From: Cranoglanis bouderius
Taxonomy: Eukaryota; Chordata; Actinopteri; Siluriformes; Cranoglanididae
Reading direction: 5' to 3'
DNA: 64,000 nt
Assembly (NCBI GenBank): GCA_023630585.1
Contig: CM042565.1
Location: 605,513-669,512 of the forward strand
Part shown: positions 36,901 to 49,620 of the stretch, one piece after another
Layout of the letters: each line of letters starts with the position of its first letter
Position numbering within the stretch: the first letter of the stretch is position 1
Position numbers and translations under genes: made by a program
The notes under the pieces: model-generated
Databases searched by the model: none
The model's input: the letters and a program-made list of their open reading frames with translations, nothing else
Told to the model about the DNA's origin: nothing

Positions 36901-39900
36901 AATGAGTGTGAGTGTGTAATGAGTGTGTAATGAGTGTGTAATGAGTGTGAGTGTGTAATGAGTGTGATTGTGTAATGAGTGTGTAATGAGTGTGAGTGTG
37001 TAATGAGTGTGAGTGTGTAATGAGTGTGAGTGTGTAATGAGTGTGAGTGTGTATTGAGTGTGTAATGAGTGTGTAATGAGTGTGAGTGCGTAATGAGTGT
37101 GAGTGTGTAATGAGTGTGAGTGCGTAATGAGTGTGAGTGTGTAATGAGTGTGAGTGTGTATTGAGTGCATTGAGTGTTTATTGAGTGTGAGTGTGTAATG
37201 AGTGTGAGTGTGTAATGAGTGTGAGTGTGTAATGAGTGTGAGTCTGTATTGAGTGTGTAATGAGTGTGTAATGAGTGTGAGTGCGTAATGAGTGTGAGTG
37301 TGTAATGAGTGTGAGTGTGTATTGAGTGTAATGAGTGTGTAATGAGTGTGAGTGTGTAATGAGTGTGAGTGTGTAATGAGTGTGTGTGTAAGGGGTGTGG
37401 AATGAGTGTGTGTGTAATGAGTGTGTAATGAGTGTGTAATGAGTGTGAGTGTGTAATGAGTGTGTGTGTAACGAGTGTGTAATGAGTGTGAGTGTGTAAT
37501 CAGTGTGTAATGAGTGTGTAATGAGTGTGTAATGAGTGTGAGTGTGAAATGAGTGTGAGTGTGTAATGAGTGTGATTGTGTAATGAGTGTGAGTGTGTCA
37601 TGAGTGTGAGTGTGGATTGAATGTGTAATGAGTGTGTAATGAGTGTGAGTGTGTAATGAGTGTGAGTGTGTAATGAGTGTGAGTGTGTATTGAGTGTGTA
37701 ATGAGTGTGAGTGCGTAATGAGTGTGAGTGTGTAATGAGTGTGAGTGTGTATTGAGTGTAATGAGTGTGTAATGAGTGTGAGTGTGTAATGAGTGTGAGT
37801 GTGTAATGAGTGTGAGTGTGTAATGAGTGTGTAATGAGTGTGAGTGTGTAATGAGTGTGTGTGTAATGAGTGTGTAATGAGTGTGAGTGTGAAATGAGTG
37901 TGTGTGTAATGAGTGTGTAATGAGTGTGTGCGTAATGAGTGTGTAATGAGTGTGTAATGAGTGTGAGTGTGTAATGAGTGTGTGTGTAATGAGTGTGTAA
38001 TGAGTGTGAGTGTGTAATGAGTGTGTAATGAGTGTGTAATGAGTGTGAGTGTGTAATTAGTGTGTGTGTAATGAGTGTGTAATGAGTGTGAGTGTGAGTG
38101 TGTAATGAGTGTGTAATGAGTGTGAGTGTGTAATGAGTGTGTAATGAGTGTGAGTGTGTAATGAGTGTGTAATGAGTGTGAGTGTGTAATGAGTGTGTAA
38201 TGAGTGTGAGTGTGTAATGAGTGTGAGTGTGTAATGAGTGTGAGTGTGTAATGAGTGTGTAATGAGTGTGCGTGTGTAATGAGTGTGTAATGAGTGTGTA
38301 ATGAGTGTGAGTGTGTAATGAGTGTGTAATGAGTGTGAGTGTATAATGAGTGTGTAATGAGTGTGAGTGTGTAATGAGTCTGTGTGTGTAATGAGTGTGA
38401 GTGTGTAATGAGTGTGAGTGTGTATTGAGTGTGTAATGAGTGTGTAATGAGTGTGAGTGTGTAATGAGTGTGAGTGTGTAATGAGTGTGAGTGTGTATTG
38501 AGTGTGTAATGAGTGTGTAATGAGTGTGAGTGCGTAATGAGTGTGAGTGTGTAATGAGTGTGAGTGTGTATTGAGTGTAATGAGTGTGTAATGAGTGTGA
38601 GTGTGTAATGAGTGTGAGTGTGTAATGAGTGTGTAATGAGTGTAAGTGTGTAATGAGTGTGTGTGTAATGAGTGTGTAATGAGTGTGTTTGTAATGAGTG
38701 TGTAATGAGTGTGTAATGAGTGTGAGTGTGTAATGAGTATGTGTGTAATGAGTGTGTAATGAGTGTGAGTGTGTAATGAGTGTGTAATGAGTGTGGAATG
38801 AGTGTGAGTGTGTAATGAGTGCGTAATGAGTGTGAGTGTGTAATGAGTGTGAGTGTGTAATGAGTGTGAGTGTGTAATGAGTGTGTAATGAGTGTGAGTG
38901 TGTAATGAGTGTGTAATGAGTGTGAGTGTGTAATTAGTGTGTGTGAAATGAGTGTGTAATGAGTGTGAGTGTGTAATGAGTGTGTAATGAGAGTGTAATG
39001 AGTGTGAGTGTGTAATGAGTGTGTGTGTAATGAGTGTGTAATGAGTGTGTGTGTAATGAGTGTGTAATGAGTGTGTAATGAGTGTGAGTGTATAATGAGT
39101 GTGTAATGAGTGTGATTGTGTAATGAGTGTGAGTGTGTAATGAGTGTGTAATGAGTGTGAGTGTGTAATGAGTGTGATTGTGTAATGAGTGTGAGTGTGT
39201 AATGAGTGTGTAATGAGTGTGAGTGTGTAATGAGTGTGAGTGTGTAATGAGTGTGAGTGTGTAATGAGTGTGAGTGTGTAATGAGTGTGTAATGAGTGTG
39301 TAATGAGTGTGAGTGTGTAATGAGTGTGTAATGAGTGTGTAATGAGTGTGAGTGTGTAATGAGTGTGATTGTGTAATGAGTGTGTAATGAGTGTGAGTGT
39401 GTAATGAGTGTGAGTGTGTAATGAGTGTGAGTGTGTAATGAGTGTGAGTGTGTATTGAGTGTGTAATGAGAGTGTAATGAGTGTGAGTGTGTAATGAGTG
39501 TGTGTGTAATGAGTGTGTAATGAGTGTGTGTGTAATGAGTGTGTAATGAGTGTGTAATGAGTGTGAGTGTATAATGAGTGTGTAATGAGTGTGATTGTGT
39601 AATGAGTGTGAGTGTGTAATGAGTGTGTAATGAGTGTGAGTGTGTAATGAGTGTGAGTGTGTAATGAGTGTGAGTGTGTAATGAGTGTGTAATGAGTGTG
39701 AGTGTGTAATGAGTGTGTAATGAGTGTGTAATGAGTGTGAGTGTGTAATGAGTGTGTAATGAGTGTGTAATGAGTGTGAGTGTGTAATGAGTGTGATTGT
39801 GTAATGAGTGTGTAATGAGTGTGAGTGTGTAATGAGTGTGAGTGTGTAATGAGTGTGAGTGTGTAATGAGTGTGAGTGTGTATTGAGTGTGTAATGAGTG

Positions 39901-42815
39901 TGTAATGAGTGTGAGTGCGTAATGAGTGTGAGTGTGTAATGAGTGTGAGTGCGTAATGAGTGTGAGTGTGTAATGAGTGTGAGTGTGTATTGAGTGCAAT
40001 GAGTGTTTAATGAGTGTGAGTGTGTAATGAGTGTGAGTGTGTAATGAGTGTGAGTGTGTAATGAGTGTGAGTCTGTATTGAGTGTGTAATGAGTGTGTAA
40101 TGAGTGTGAGTGCGTAATGAGTGTGAGTGTGTAATGAGTGTGAGTGTGTATTGAGTGTAATGAGTGTGTAATGAGTGTGAGTGTGTAATGAGTGTGAGTG
40201 TGTAATGAGTGTGTGTGTAATAAGTGTGTAATGAGTGTGTGTGTAATGAGTGTGTAATGAGTGTGTAATGAGTGTGAGTGTGTAATGAGTGTGTGTGTAA
40301 TGAGTGTGTAATGAGTGTGAGTGTGTAATCAGTGTGTAATGAGCGTGTAATGAGTGTGTAATGAGTGTGAGTGTGTAATGAGTGTGAGTGTGTAATGAGA
40401 GTGATTGTGTAATGAGTGTGAGTGTGTCATGAGTGCGAGTGTGCATTGAATGTGTAATGAGTGTGTAATGAGTGTGAGTGTGTAATGAGTGTGAGTGTGT
40501 AATGAGTGTGAGGGTGTATTGAGTGTGTAATGAGTGTGAGTGCGTAATGAGTGTGAGTGTGTAAGGAGTGTGAGGGTGTATTGAGTGTAAGGAGTGTGTA
40601 ATGAGTGTGAGTGTGTAATGAGTGTGAGTGTGTAATGAGTGTGAGTGTGTAATGAGTGTGTAATGAGTGTGAGTGTGTAATGAGTGTGTGTGTAATGAGT
40701 GTGTAATGAGTGTGAGTGTGAAATGAGTGTGTGTGTAATGAGTGTGTAATGAGTGTGTGCGTAATGAGTGTGTAATGAGTGTGTAATGAGTGTGAGTGTG
40801 TAATGAGTGTGTGTGTAATGAGTGTGTAATGAGTGTGAGTGTGTAATGAGTGTGTAATGAGTGTGTAATGAGTGTGAGTGTGTAATGAGTGTGTGTGTAA
40901 TGAGTGTGTAATGAGTGTGAGTGTGAGTGTGTAATGAGTGTGTAATGAGTGTGAGTGTGTAATGAGTGTGTAATGAGTGTGAGTGTGTAATGAGTGGGTA
41001 ATGAGGGTGAGTGTGTAATGAGTGTGTAATGAGTGTGAGTGTGTAATGAGTGTGAGTGTGTAATGAGTGTGAGTGTGTAATGAGTGTGTAATGAGTGTGC
41101 GTGTGTAGTGAGTGTGTAATGAGTGTGTAATGAGTGTGAGTGTGTAATGAGTGTGTAATGAGTGTGAGTGTATAATGAGTGTGTAATGAGTGTGAGTGTG
41201 TAATGAGTCTGTGTGTGTAATGAGTGTGAGTGTGTAATGAGTGTGAGTGTGTATTGAGTGTGTAATGAGTGTGTAATGAGTGTGAGTGTGTAATGAGTGT
41301 GAGTGTGTAATGAGTGTGAGTGTGTATTGAGTGTGTAATGAGTGTGTAATGAGTGTGAGTGCGTAATGAGTGTGAGTGTGTAATGAGTGTGAGTGTGTAT
41401 TGAGTGTAATGAGTGTGTAATGAGTGTGAGTGTGTAATGAGTGTGAGTGTGTAATGAGTGTGTAATGAGTGTAAGTGTGGAATGAGTGTGTGTGTAATGA
41501 GTGTGTAATGAGTGTTTGTAATGAGTGTGTAATGAGTGTGTAATGAGTGTGAGTGTGTAATGAGTATGTGTGTAATGAGTGTGTAATGAGTGTGAGTGTG
41601 TAATGAGTGTGTAATGAGTGTGGAATGAGTGTGAGTGTGTAATGAGTGCGTAATGAGTGTGAGTGTGTAATGAGTGTGAGTGTGTAATGAGTGTGAGTGT
41701 GTAATGAGTGTGTAATGAGTGTGAGTGTGTAATGAGTGTGTAATGAGTGTGAGTGTGTAATTAGTGTGTGTGAAATGAGTGTGTAATGAGTGTGAGTGTG
41801 TAATGAGTGTGTAATGAGAGTGTAATGAGTGTGAGTGTGTAATGAGTGTGTGTGTAATGAGTGTGTAATGAGTGTGTGTGTAATGAGTGTGTAATGAGTG
41901 TGTAATGAGTGTGAGTGTATAATGAGTGTGTAATGAGTGTGATTGTGTAATGAGTGTGAGTGTGTAATGAGTGTGTAGTGAGTGTGAGTGGGTAATGAGT
42001 GTGAGTGTGTAATGAGTGTGAGTGTGTAATGAGTGTGTAATGAGTGTGTAATGAGTGTGAGTGTGTAATGAGTGTGTAATGAGTGTGTAATGAGTGTGAG
42101 TGTGTAATGAGTGTGATTGTGTAATGAGTGTGTAATGAGTGTGAGTGTGTAATGAGTGTCAGTGTGTAATGAGTGTGAGTGTGTAATGAGTGTGAGTGTG
42201 TATTGAGGGTGTAATGAGTGTGTAATGAGTGTGAGTGCGTAAGGAGTGTGAGTGTGTAATGAGTGAGAGTGCGTAATGAGTGTGAGTGTGTAATGAGTGT
42301 GAGTGTGTATTGAGTGTAATGAGTGTTTAATGAGTGTGAGTGTGTAATGAGTGTGAGTGTGTAATGAGTGTGAGTGTGTAATGAGTGTGAGTCTGTATTG
42401 AGTGTGTAATGAGTGTGTAATGAGTGTGAGTGCGTAATGAGTGTGAGTGTGTAATGAGTGTGAGTGTGTATTGAGTGTAATGAGTGTGTAATGAGTGTGA
42501 GTGTGTAATGAGTGTGAGTGTGTAATGAGTGTGTGTGTGTAATGAGTGTGTAATGAGTGTGTGTGTAATGAGTGTGTAATGAGTGTGTAATGAGTGTGAG
42601 TGTGTAATGAGTGTGTGTGTAACGAGTGTGTAATGAGTGTGAGTGTGTAATCAGTGTGTAATGAGTGTGTAATGAGTGTGAGTGTGTAATGAGTGTGAGT
42701 GTGTAATGAGTGTGATTGTGTAATGAGTGTGATTGTGTAATGAGTGTGTAATGAGTGTGTAATAGTGTGAGTGTGTAATGAGTGTGAGTGTGTAATGAGT
42801 GTGAGTGTGTGTAAT
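33931..42815. repeat. Minisatellite array B with higher-order repeats, about 8.9 kb (copy 2)
   Basis: Same modules as array B of copy 1. The marker AGTCTGTGTGTG recurs at about 36044, 38377 and 41205. GAGAGTGTAATG recurs at about 36639, 38989, 39468 and 41816. GTGTCATGAG recurs at about 37597 and 40426. This shows higher-order units of about 2.35 and 2.83 kb, the longer one containing an internal duplication of about 479 bp. Confidence 0.95.
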
Positions 42816-43569
42816 CTATGGTGATACATTTCGCTTGATCTTCATTTTGCTGAAACGAGTGATTCAGTGCAGCTGATGCAACTCCGGCTAAGTGAGCGCA
42901 ACTTTTCTTGCACGTGCACTTGGTGTTAAACGCTGTGTTTACAAAAAACATCCGATCTTACTCTCACTAAATATTATTGTTCTTGTTCATAAATACGTTT
43001 AACCATAAAAAGGGTCTGTGAAATATAATGGTTTTGTCCTCCCTCCCCCCACCTATTGAAAGAAAGTGGTTTAGTCCAGGCATCCATAGCGTTATGCTCT
43101 TTGCGGTCTTTTGCTCTTCTCTCTCCCGAAAGGAAGAGGTGTGTCCCTCATGCTCAGGTTTAGAAGCAAATTACTGTTTCATAACAAGTCACTACACACA
43201 TATATTGAATTATTTAGTTTATTTAAATAAACTATTTATTTAAAATATTTATTTATTTAAATAAATATAACTATTTATTATTTATCTTTCTTTGTGTTGG
43301 TCTACGTTGTACACGGAGTATATACACTGCCGTTAGCAAGGGAGATTAAAATTAATTTATCAAACTATCAGATAAAAACAAGTATTTTATGTTGTTACCC
43401 CTCATGACTGGAGTCAGTGGCTCAGTTTAAAAAAATTTTGATCTTTTTTTTTGTATGTTGTCGTATTTTGATCATGTTGTTATTGCTGTAATAAAAAACA
43501 GATAAGTATACAAACCATAGCTCTTTAACCATTTGTTTGTTTTTTAAACATTAGATTCAGGTCACACAC

Positions 43570-43683
43570 GCGCACACACACGCCCATCTCATTAGCACCT
43601 ATCACTTCGTGAAACATTAAACGCACGCGCACACACACGCCCATCTCATTAGCACCTATCACTTCGTGAAACATTAAACGCAC
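43570..43683. repeat. 57-bp direct duplication (copy 3)
   Basis: Same two 57-bp units as in copies 1 and 2. The unit structure is unchanged between copies, so this duplication predates the block triplication. Confidence 0.95.
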
Positions 43684-43870
43684 GCACATACGCACGCAGA
43701 GGGTCTGAAGGAGGGGTAGGGGTGTGAAAAAGTGTGAAATCCTAGGATCCACCCATTAGGATACACACCCATAGTCATTCATGGTTTAGACGTCGCGGAG
43801 CACATCGTCTGAGTATCGTGCTGCACCTCCAGCGTTCTAACCACGGCTGTTAATTTAATTAATAGCTTTG

Positions 43871-43923
<53 letters not shown>

Positions 43924-44280
43924 ACACACACACACACACACGCACATCCCGTTAGCACCTATCACTTCGTGAAACATTAAATACACACACACCTGGAAGA
44001 TGCATCTCCACACAGACAGACAGAGGACAGGAAAAAAAAAGTCATAAACATGACCGCACATGTTCATGCGACCTTCACGAGGCCATAAATTATATAACGT
44101 GAGGGGGGTCATAAATCAATTTTTGACATAAAGTGTATGTTATAACTACTTCTGTGGATTCTTCAATCAGTATAATCATGTGCTACTTTGCAAAACTGCA
44201 AGTCAGATTTTTGTACAAATAAAGATAAAGTATTTAAAAAAGCAGTGGTTCTTTGCAATAGAAAATATGTTTAATGAAGA

Positions 44281-44487
44281 ATCTTCAGCCCTAATCTGAA
44301 TGGGATTAGATGTACATGGGGTCCTGGGGTCTGTGATTTTATCTCCGTCTGGAGTCAGCAGTATTTGTTCTCCTCTGTCCTCCTCTGAGGCCTGTTTCAC
44401 GAAGCCAGTTTCAGTGGTTAACCAGGTTTAAAGTCTGCGTTTAGTTTGAGCAAACTGTTTTTGTTTTTTTTTTTTAGGGCTGAAGAT
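44281..44487. mobile_element. Possible small inverted-repeat element, copy 3
   Basis: Same 13-bp inverted termini as in copies 1 and 2, at 44281-44293 and 44475-44487. Confidence 0.35.
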
Positions 44488-44545
44488 GGATATTTTTGTT
44501 TTTTTTACTTTTTACTTATAAGTTTATAAGTTTATGCTCACTCTC

Positions 44546-44601
<56 letters not shown>

Positions 44602-44757
44602 ACACACACATATATATATTATAGCATCATATCAGTGAGAGATCTGAATGCGTTGAAACTTGACAGAAATGACTTCATCAAAATCACGATGTAAACTAGT
44701 GACGTATTCTGGCCACAAGATGTCGCCATTGGGTCAGCAAAACCTTGGATGGCAATT

Positions 44758-44852
44758 TACTTTTACATTTACATTTATGGCATTTGGCAGACGCCCTTAT
44801 CCAGAGCGACTTACATTTATTTCATTTATACATCTGAGTAATTGAGGGTTAA
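44758..44852 (-). mobile_element. tRNA-derived SINE, tail fragment (copy 3)
   Basis: Copy-3 counterpart of the SINE tail at 2498-2592, with the same truncation. Confidence 0.8.
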
Positions 44853-44994
44853 TTCAAAGACAAGCTTTACACTCTGGAATTTCAAGTCATTGAGCAAAAT
44901 GCTTGTGCAGTATTGGGCAGAGCATCGTGCATAAAATTGGGTCTAATGAAGAGTATGAATAAAAGAAAACACCACAACAGACATTCTGAGTGAA

Positions 44995-45920
44995 TTTGAA
45001 GATTTATTCATAGGACTGGGTTGTGTTCCTAGAGTTCATCACATTCAGACAAATCCCAAGGTCACGCCAGTGATTCATCCTCCCAGGAAAGTGCCAGTGG
45101 CCCACGGAAAAAAAGACATTAAAACAGAACTGAAACTCATGGAAAAGATGGGTGTCGTCAAAAAACAGACTGGGTGCACAGAGCGGGTAAATAGCACGGT
45201 GACAATAGTAAAACCTAACAAGATTAGGATCTGCATAGACCCTCAAGATCTAAACAAAGCAATAAGAAAGGAGCACAATCCTCTCAAATCACTTGAGGAG
45301 ATTCTTGCAGAAATGGCTAGAGCCAAGATATATTTAGTGGTGTATGGAAATCAATGATTTTGTCAAATTCAACTGAATGATGACAGTTCTAAACTCTGTA
45401 CATTTAACCCACTGTTCGGGAGGTATAGTTTTCCAAGGCTTCCTTTTGGGATTTCATCAACTCCAGAGGTGTTCCAAAGGTGCATCTGGAAGGATTGGAA
45501 GGAGTTGTTAATGTAATGGATGACATTCTGGTGTGGTGTGCTTCTGTGTGTGGATTACTATTCCAGGTACCCTGAAATTGCAAAGTCATTGTTCAAAAAT
45601 CAATGTTCGCCAGACATGGAGTATCAGATGAACTCTTTACAGATAATGGTAGATAGCTTGAAGTGTTGAAATGCAAGTGATAAGTGATACCTGACAAACA
45701 TGAACAACTAAGGTATTACCTAGTTCAAATGCCAGACACTCACATCTTCAGAAGGAATAGAAGAGACCTGCTGAAAACAAATGAGACAATGTTTCCTTAA
45801 ACTCAAACTGAGAATGTTGAGGACTTACCTGTTGTTTCAAAAAATGTAGAATTGAATTCAGATGTAGAATTGAATTTAGAACAGGAAAACAACGCGGATA
45901 TCGTTCAGATCTATGGTTTT
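44995..45920 (+). pseudogene. Ty3/Gypsy pol remnant (copy 3)
   Basis: Copy-3 counterpart of the pol relic. The open RT piece is 45070-45357. It matches copy 1 at the sites where copy 2 differs. Confidence 0.85.
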
Positions 45921-47890
45921 GACCTGGAACTTTATCGCCGGCATGGAGACCAATGACGTTCCTCTGTTTTGAAGGTTACAACCAACCTCATCAACACACG
46001 TTGCAATCAAAATATATTTATACAAAAATATTCACAAAAGCATTCTCTGCCGTGCTCGAGCAATAATAATTTTGTACATTTTTTAAAAGAATAGCTGCAG
46101 GTTGTTTAAAAACGGTCAACAATATTGCAGGCAAAATGTTCTCATAGGTGATGTATCTGTTTCTCCGCAGTAATAATCATGAACACCATCTCATATGGTA
46201 ATTGGTCTGCACTTATATAGCGCCTTTTAACCTTCGCAGTTCACAAAGAGCTTTACACTGTGTCTCATTCACCACGTTTTTATAAATGAAGCATATTAAA
46301 TTCAAAAATACAGTTGGTCTAGTTTAACAATTGTGGCTTTTTCAAATTAGGTCGTATTAGTAAATTAGTTTTTCTTTTCTACTTCTTCTTATTATTATTT
46401 TTTTTTCATTTTTATTTATTTATTTATTTTTTTTTACAAAAGACAATATATCTATCAGAAGATATCTATTGAATTAGAATTAGTGCAGATGTGTAGTGAG
46501 TGAGAAAAATTCAATTTTATTGATAAAAACACAGGGAGAATTTAGTGTATATATCGTTTTGAAAAATTGTTTGATTACAAAAATAAATGAAGAGAATCAC
46601 AGCATATAGTGTGACTCTGATCAACAGCAGATGGCGCTTTAGGGCACGAGTTCTCATTCATAAAAACACAGTATCAGATAGACAGAAAGAGACAGACAGG
46701 TGAAGCAATGTAAGTATTACTTGTATTATTTTACACAGTGAATTAGGACAGCTTTTACCTCAAATCAACATATACGTCTCATGTCATTAACAGCAGTTAG
46801 CTAACATTAGCATACAGTAGGTGTGTATTTATAAATCAACATCTGATTTATTTATTTTATTATATTTTTTTTTTACTTGACAGAATGTTCCAGTGGGTTT
46901 TGTGGTACACTTGGGTTTTTACGGTGATGGAGGCAAAATTTCACGTTTTTTAAACATAATTGTAAACACAGTATAAAGATGGAGGTGAAGTAAATGACCC
47001 TTTGTATCATGTCTATAATATGACAGATGTTACGTAGATGCAAAAAGCAAAAGAGATCAACACACACATGTTTCCCCCCCAGGCGAATAATAACAAAGAG
47101 AAATTAATGGCAAACTTGTTATCACATAAGAAATGACTGAGCACAAAGTAATACATTTTTTACCCGTAAGTAAGAAATATTTCTTTTTAGTTTACTGCTA
47201 AGATAATGAGAAATGTAATACGTTATAAGGAGTCTTAACATATAATGCAACAGTTACTTCACATAACAATTTGAAGTGCAAAATAAATGTGCCGCTTTGT
47301 CACTAAGGCAGAGCATTAATTATACACAAGAATATTGCGTGTTTGTAATATTTGTAACAGGAGTGCAATTAGAATTGAAGATTTAACGTGAGTTAATTAA
47401 ATGTAAGAAAAGTGGACGATATGATACAAGTTGTTCCTTTAGAAGAATATTTTCCAGCTGCAAAAAAGAATTATGTAGAGACTTTATTATGTGTAAGACA
47501 GTAGCAAAGTAAGTTTAAGTAAAATAATTCCCTATAAAACACATTTAACCAGGAGCCTGAATAATAAACCTGTGATAATTATAATGCCCTTGTTTTATGC
47601 TTTAGGCGTGTCATTAGATCTAATTGTAGATAAGTAGTATTTTATTGTTAATTCACTCGGAAATACGTGTTTAACGCCACCTGAATGGACATTCAATCAG
47701 TTACATCGTGGGAGCGGCAGTGGGCCATCAAGAACCATCCATGAACAAAGGGTTACATGAGTTTAATTATCTTTCAGAAAGACATCTGTCTAGACAATCC
47801 TATCGCCTCACCATGTGGGGTTCATACCTTTAACGCCACCAGTACCATGAGAATGGAAAGTGATCACATCAAATGCCACCCTTCATTTAC
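45921..47890. other. Non-coding AT-rich interval (copy 3)
   Basis: Copy-3 counterpart of 3661-5630, with no gene recognised. Confidence 0.6.
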
Positions 47891-47919
47891 ATTTGAGTGA
47901 AACTTCATTTACTTTACAT

Positions 47920-48141
47920 GCAGAAACCCTGGTTTGAAATACTGTATAAAAGGTCTGTGAGTTCGTTCAGGGCCCATTTTGACTCCGAGGAACCCGAAGT
48001 GCTTCACGTACTTTGCCATTGCCATTCTGCAATAAAGCTACTCTTCATTGAGATCTTCGAGATCGGCAGCTTCTTTTTTTTCTTACGTTGGCGAGACATC
48101 CAGCGAGGGATTCCTGAAAAAAAAAAGCAGGAAAAGGTAAG
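47920..48141 (+). promoter_or_regulatory. LTR-like promoter and leader (copy 3)
   Basis: Same ordered signals as in copies 1 and 2. Confidence 0.35.
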
Positions 48142-48908
48142 AAAGACGGGTTTTTCTTCTTTTGTGCTGTTTCTTTCTTTCTTTCTTTTTTGTCAGGGAA
48201 CCGCCTCGTTTAAAAATATCTAGAAAGAAGTTAGGGTTAAAATAGAAAAGAATTTAGTTTATTCAGCATTAATAGGAGCCTGTTAAGGCCTCTTAAGCCT
48301 GTTCTGTACAATTCTGTTTAAGATTCTAACGTAATTGAACCAATCCGATGCAGTGTGGTGGCGGAATTGTAAGTTACCTTAGTTTTTAAAGTAACTGAAA
48401 CTCGTTAGGCGCCATTCCACCGAATGGGCGACATTTGCCTGTTGTAACTTTTAAAAATTAAAATTCATTTTTTTTAAAAATCTTTTTTCAACACTGAATC
48501 TAATAGCGCACATTTTCCACTGTTCAAGATGTATACTGGTCAATCTCGGGTAACTTTATTTAATTTTTTACAAGTTTTCAAAGTGGGAGATGGACGCATT
48601 TTTCTCAGTCCTGTTACCAAAAATCATGCGTCTTTTAAAAAGCAAGTTTAAAAGTTTAAAATTTCTTTCTTTTCTTCCCACAAAAGTATTTAAAGAAATG
48701 GTTCGTTGCGTGTTTAAATAATTGATATTTCTCACAAAAAAATCAGTATATATGCACACTATGTGCTTTTTTTTTTTTTTTAAATGCAAAGCCATTTTTT
48801 CATTTCAAAGGAAACCTAAACCTCAGGTTTAATTTATTTTTTTATCATGTAATTAATTAAACTGTTGGTTAAATGATGGACACAATTGAGAAAAGCAGTG
48901 GGTTAACT

Positions 48909-49021
48909 TTATTTTTTAGAGAAAAACAATTTAATAACAGGAATGTGCGTCCGTACTCTCTCTCGCGCTCTCTCTCTCGCTCTCTCTCTATTTCTGTGTG
49001 TGTGTGTGTGTGTGTGCGTGT

Positions 49022-49052
<31 letters not shown>

Positions 49053-49620
49053 GGGGGGGGGCTCCTTTTGGTTCTTCTCCATGTTCTCTACACTCTTCTC
49101 ATAGATCTCTCTTGTCTTGTCCAGTTGAGCTCGGCTCTGCTCTATGCGGAACCTGGCGTTCTCTGATGCCCTTTCTGAAACATTCACCTTCTCGGATTTA
49201 CTTTCTTCTTGATACATCATTGGTTGTTTGGGAGTCAGAGAAGGAGACTTTGTGACGTCTTTACTTTTGCTGTCGAAAATGCGAGCTGATTCAGTCAGTT
49301 TTCTGATCCTTTCAATCAACTCATTTGCTTTGGCATCTTCACATTTCCCCTCTGGTGCATACTTTGCTAGTTCTGCAGAGATTGCAATGCCCTCATCACA
49401 TATGTTTTGGGCATCCTGATTTGCTTTGCAGTTTGGGCTTTTTTCTAAACTCTCCTTGATTCTTTTGAACTGATCTGCCTGGAAATCTGTTACTGTAGCT
49501 TTATTCTTTTGATCATACAAGTCTTTCCAGTTAATCGTGTTGTCCTGCAAAAATGTTTGTACATTCTCTGTGCATTTTAGGATTTCTGCAGACTTGCTAT
49601 AAATATTAATTACATCAACA
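48909..49620 (-). pseudogene. Coiled-coil exon truncated by a poly-G deletion (copy 3)
   Basis: The coiled-coil frame ends abruptly after KNQKE and continues as artificial poly-Pro and His-Thr repeats encoded by the G27 and (TG)n tracts. About 380 bp present in copy 1 (about 6764-7143), encoding the last ~70 residues including the hydrophobic helix, are missing. The open frame 48909-49871 is therefore a deletion product, or reflects a collapsed assembly at a long homopolymer. Confidence 0.6.

Larger units (their letters stand above)
20124..42967 (+). repeat. Tandem block, copy 2 (22.8 kb)
   Basis: Second direct copy, with the same order of elements as copy 1. It is the longest copy because array B has grown to about 8.9 kb by duplication of 2.3-2.8 kb higher-order units. 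Its junctions on both sides have the same sequence, CTCAC followed by TAAATATTATTG. Copy-specific changes include a 7-bp deletion in the RTE fragment and a glutamate codon in the transmembrane exon of the Ig gene. Confidence 0.93.

Noticed and set aside
33922..40446. A 2174-aa open frame and similar long frames at 17544-19985, 18827-20107, 40427-42829, 41761-42951, 13902-14755 and 55708-57385
   Set aside because: They lie wholly or mostly in minisatellites whose minus strand lacks G, so TAG and TGA are impossible and TAA does not occur in the units. All frames are open by composition. The peptide is only His/Thr/Ser/Leu/Ile/Tyr repeats.
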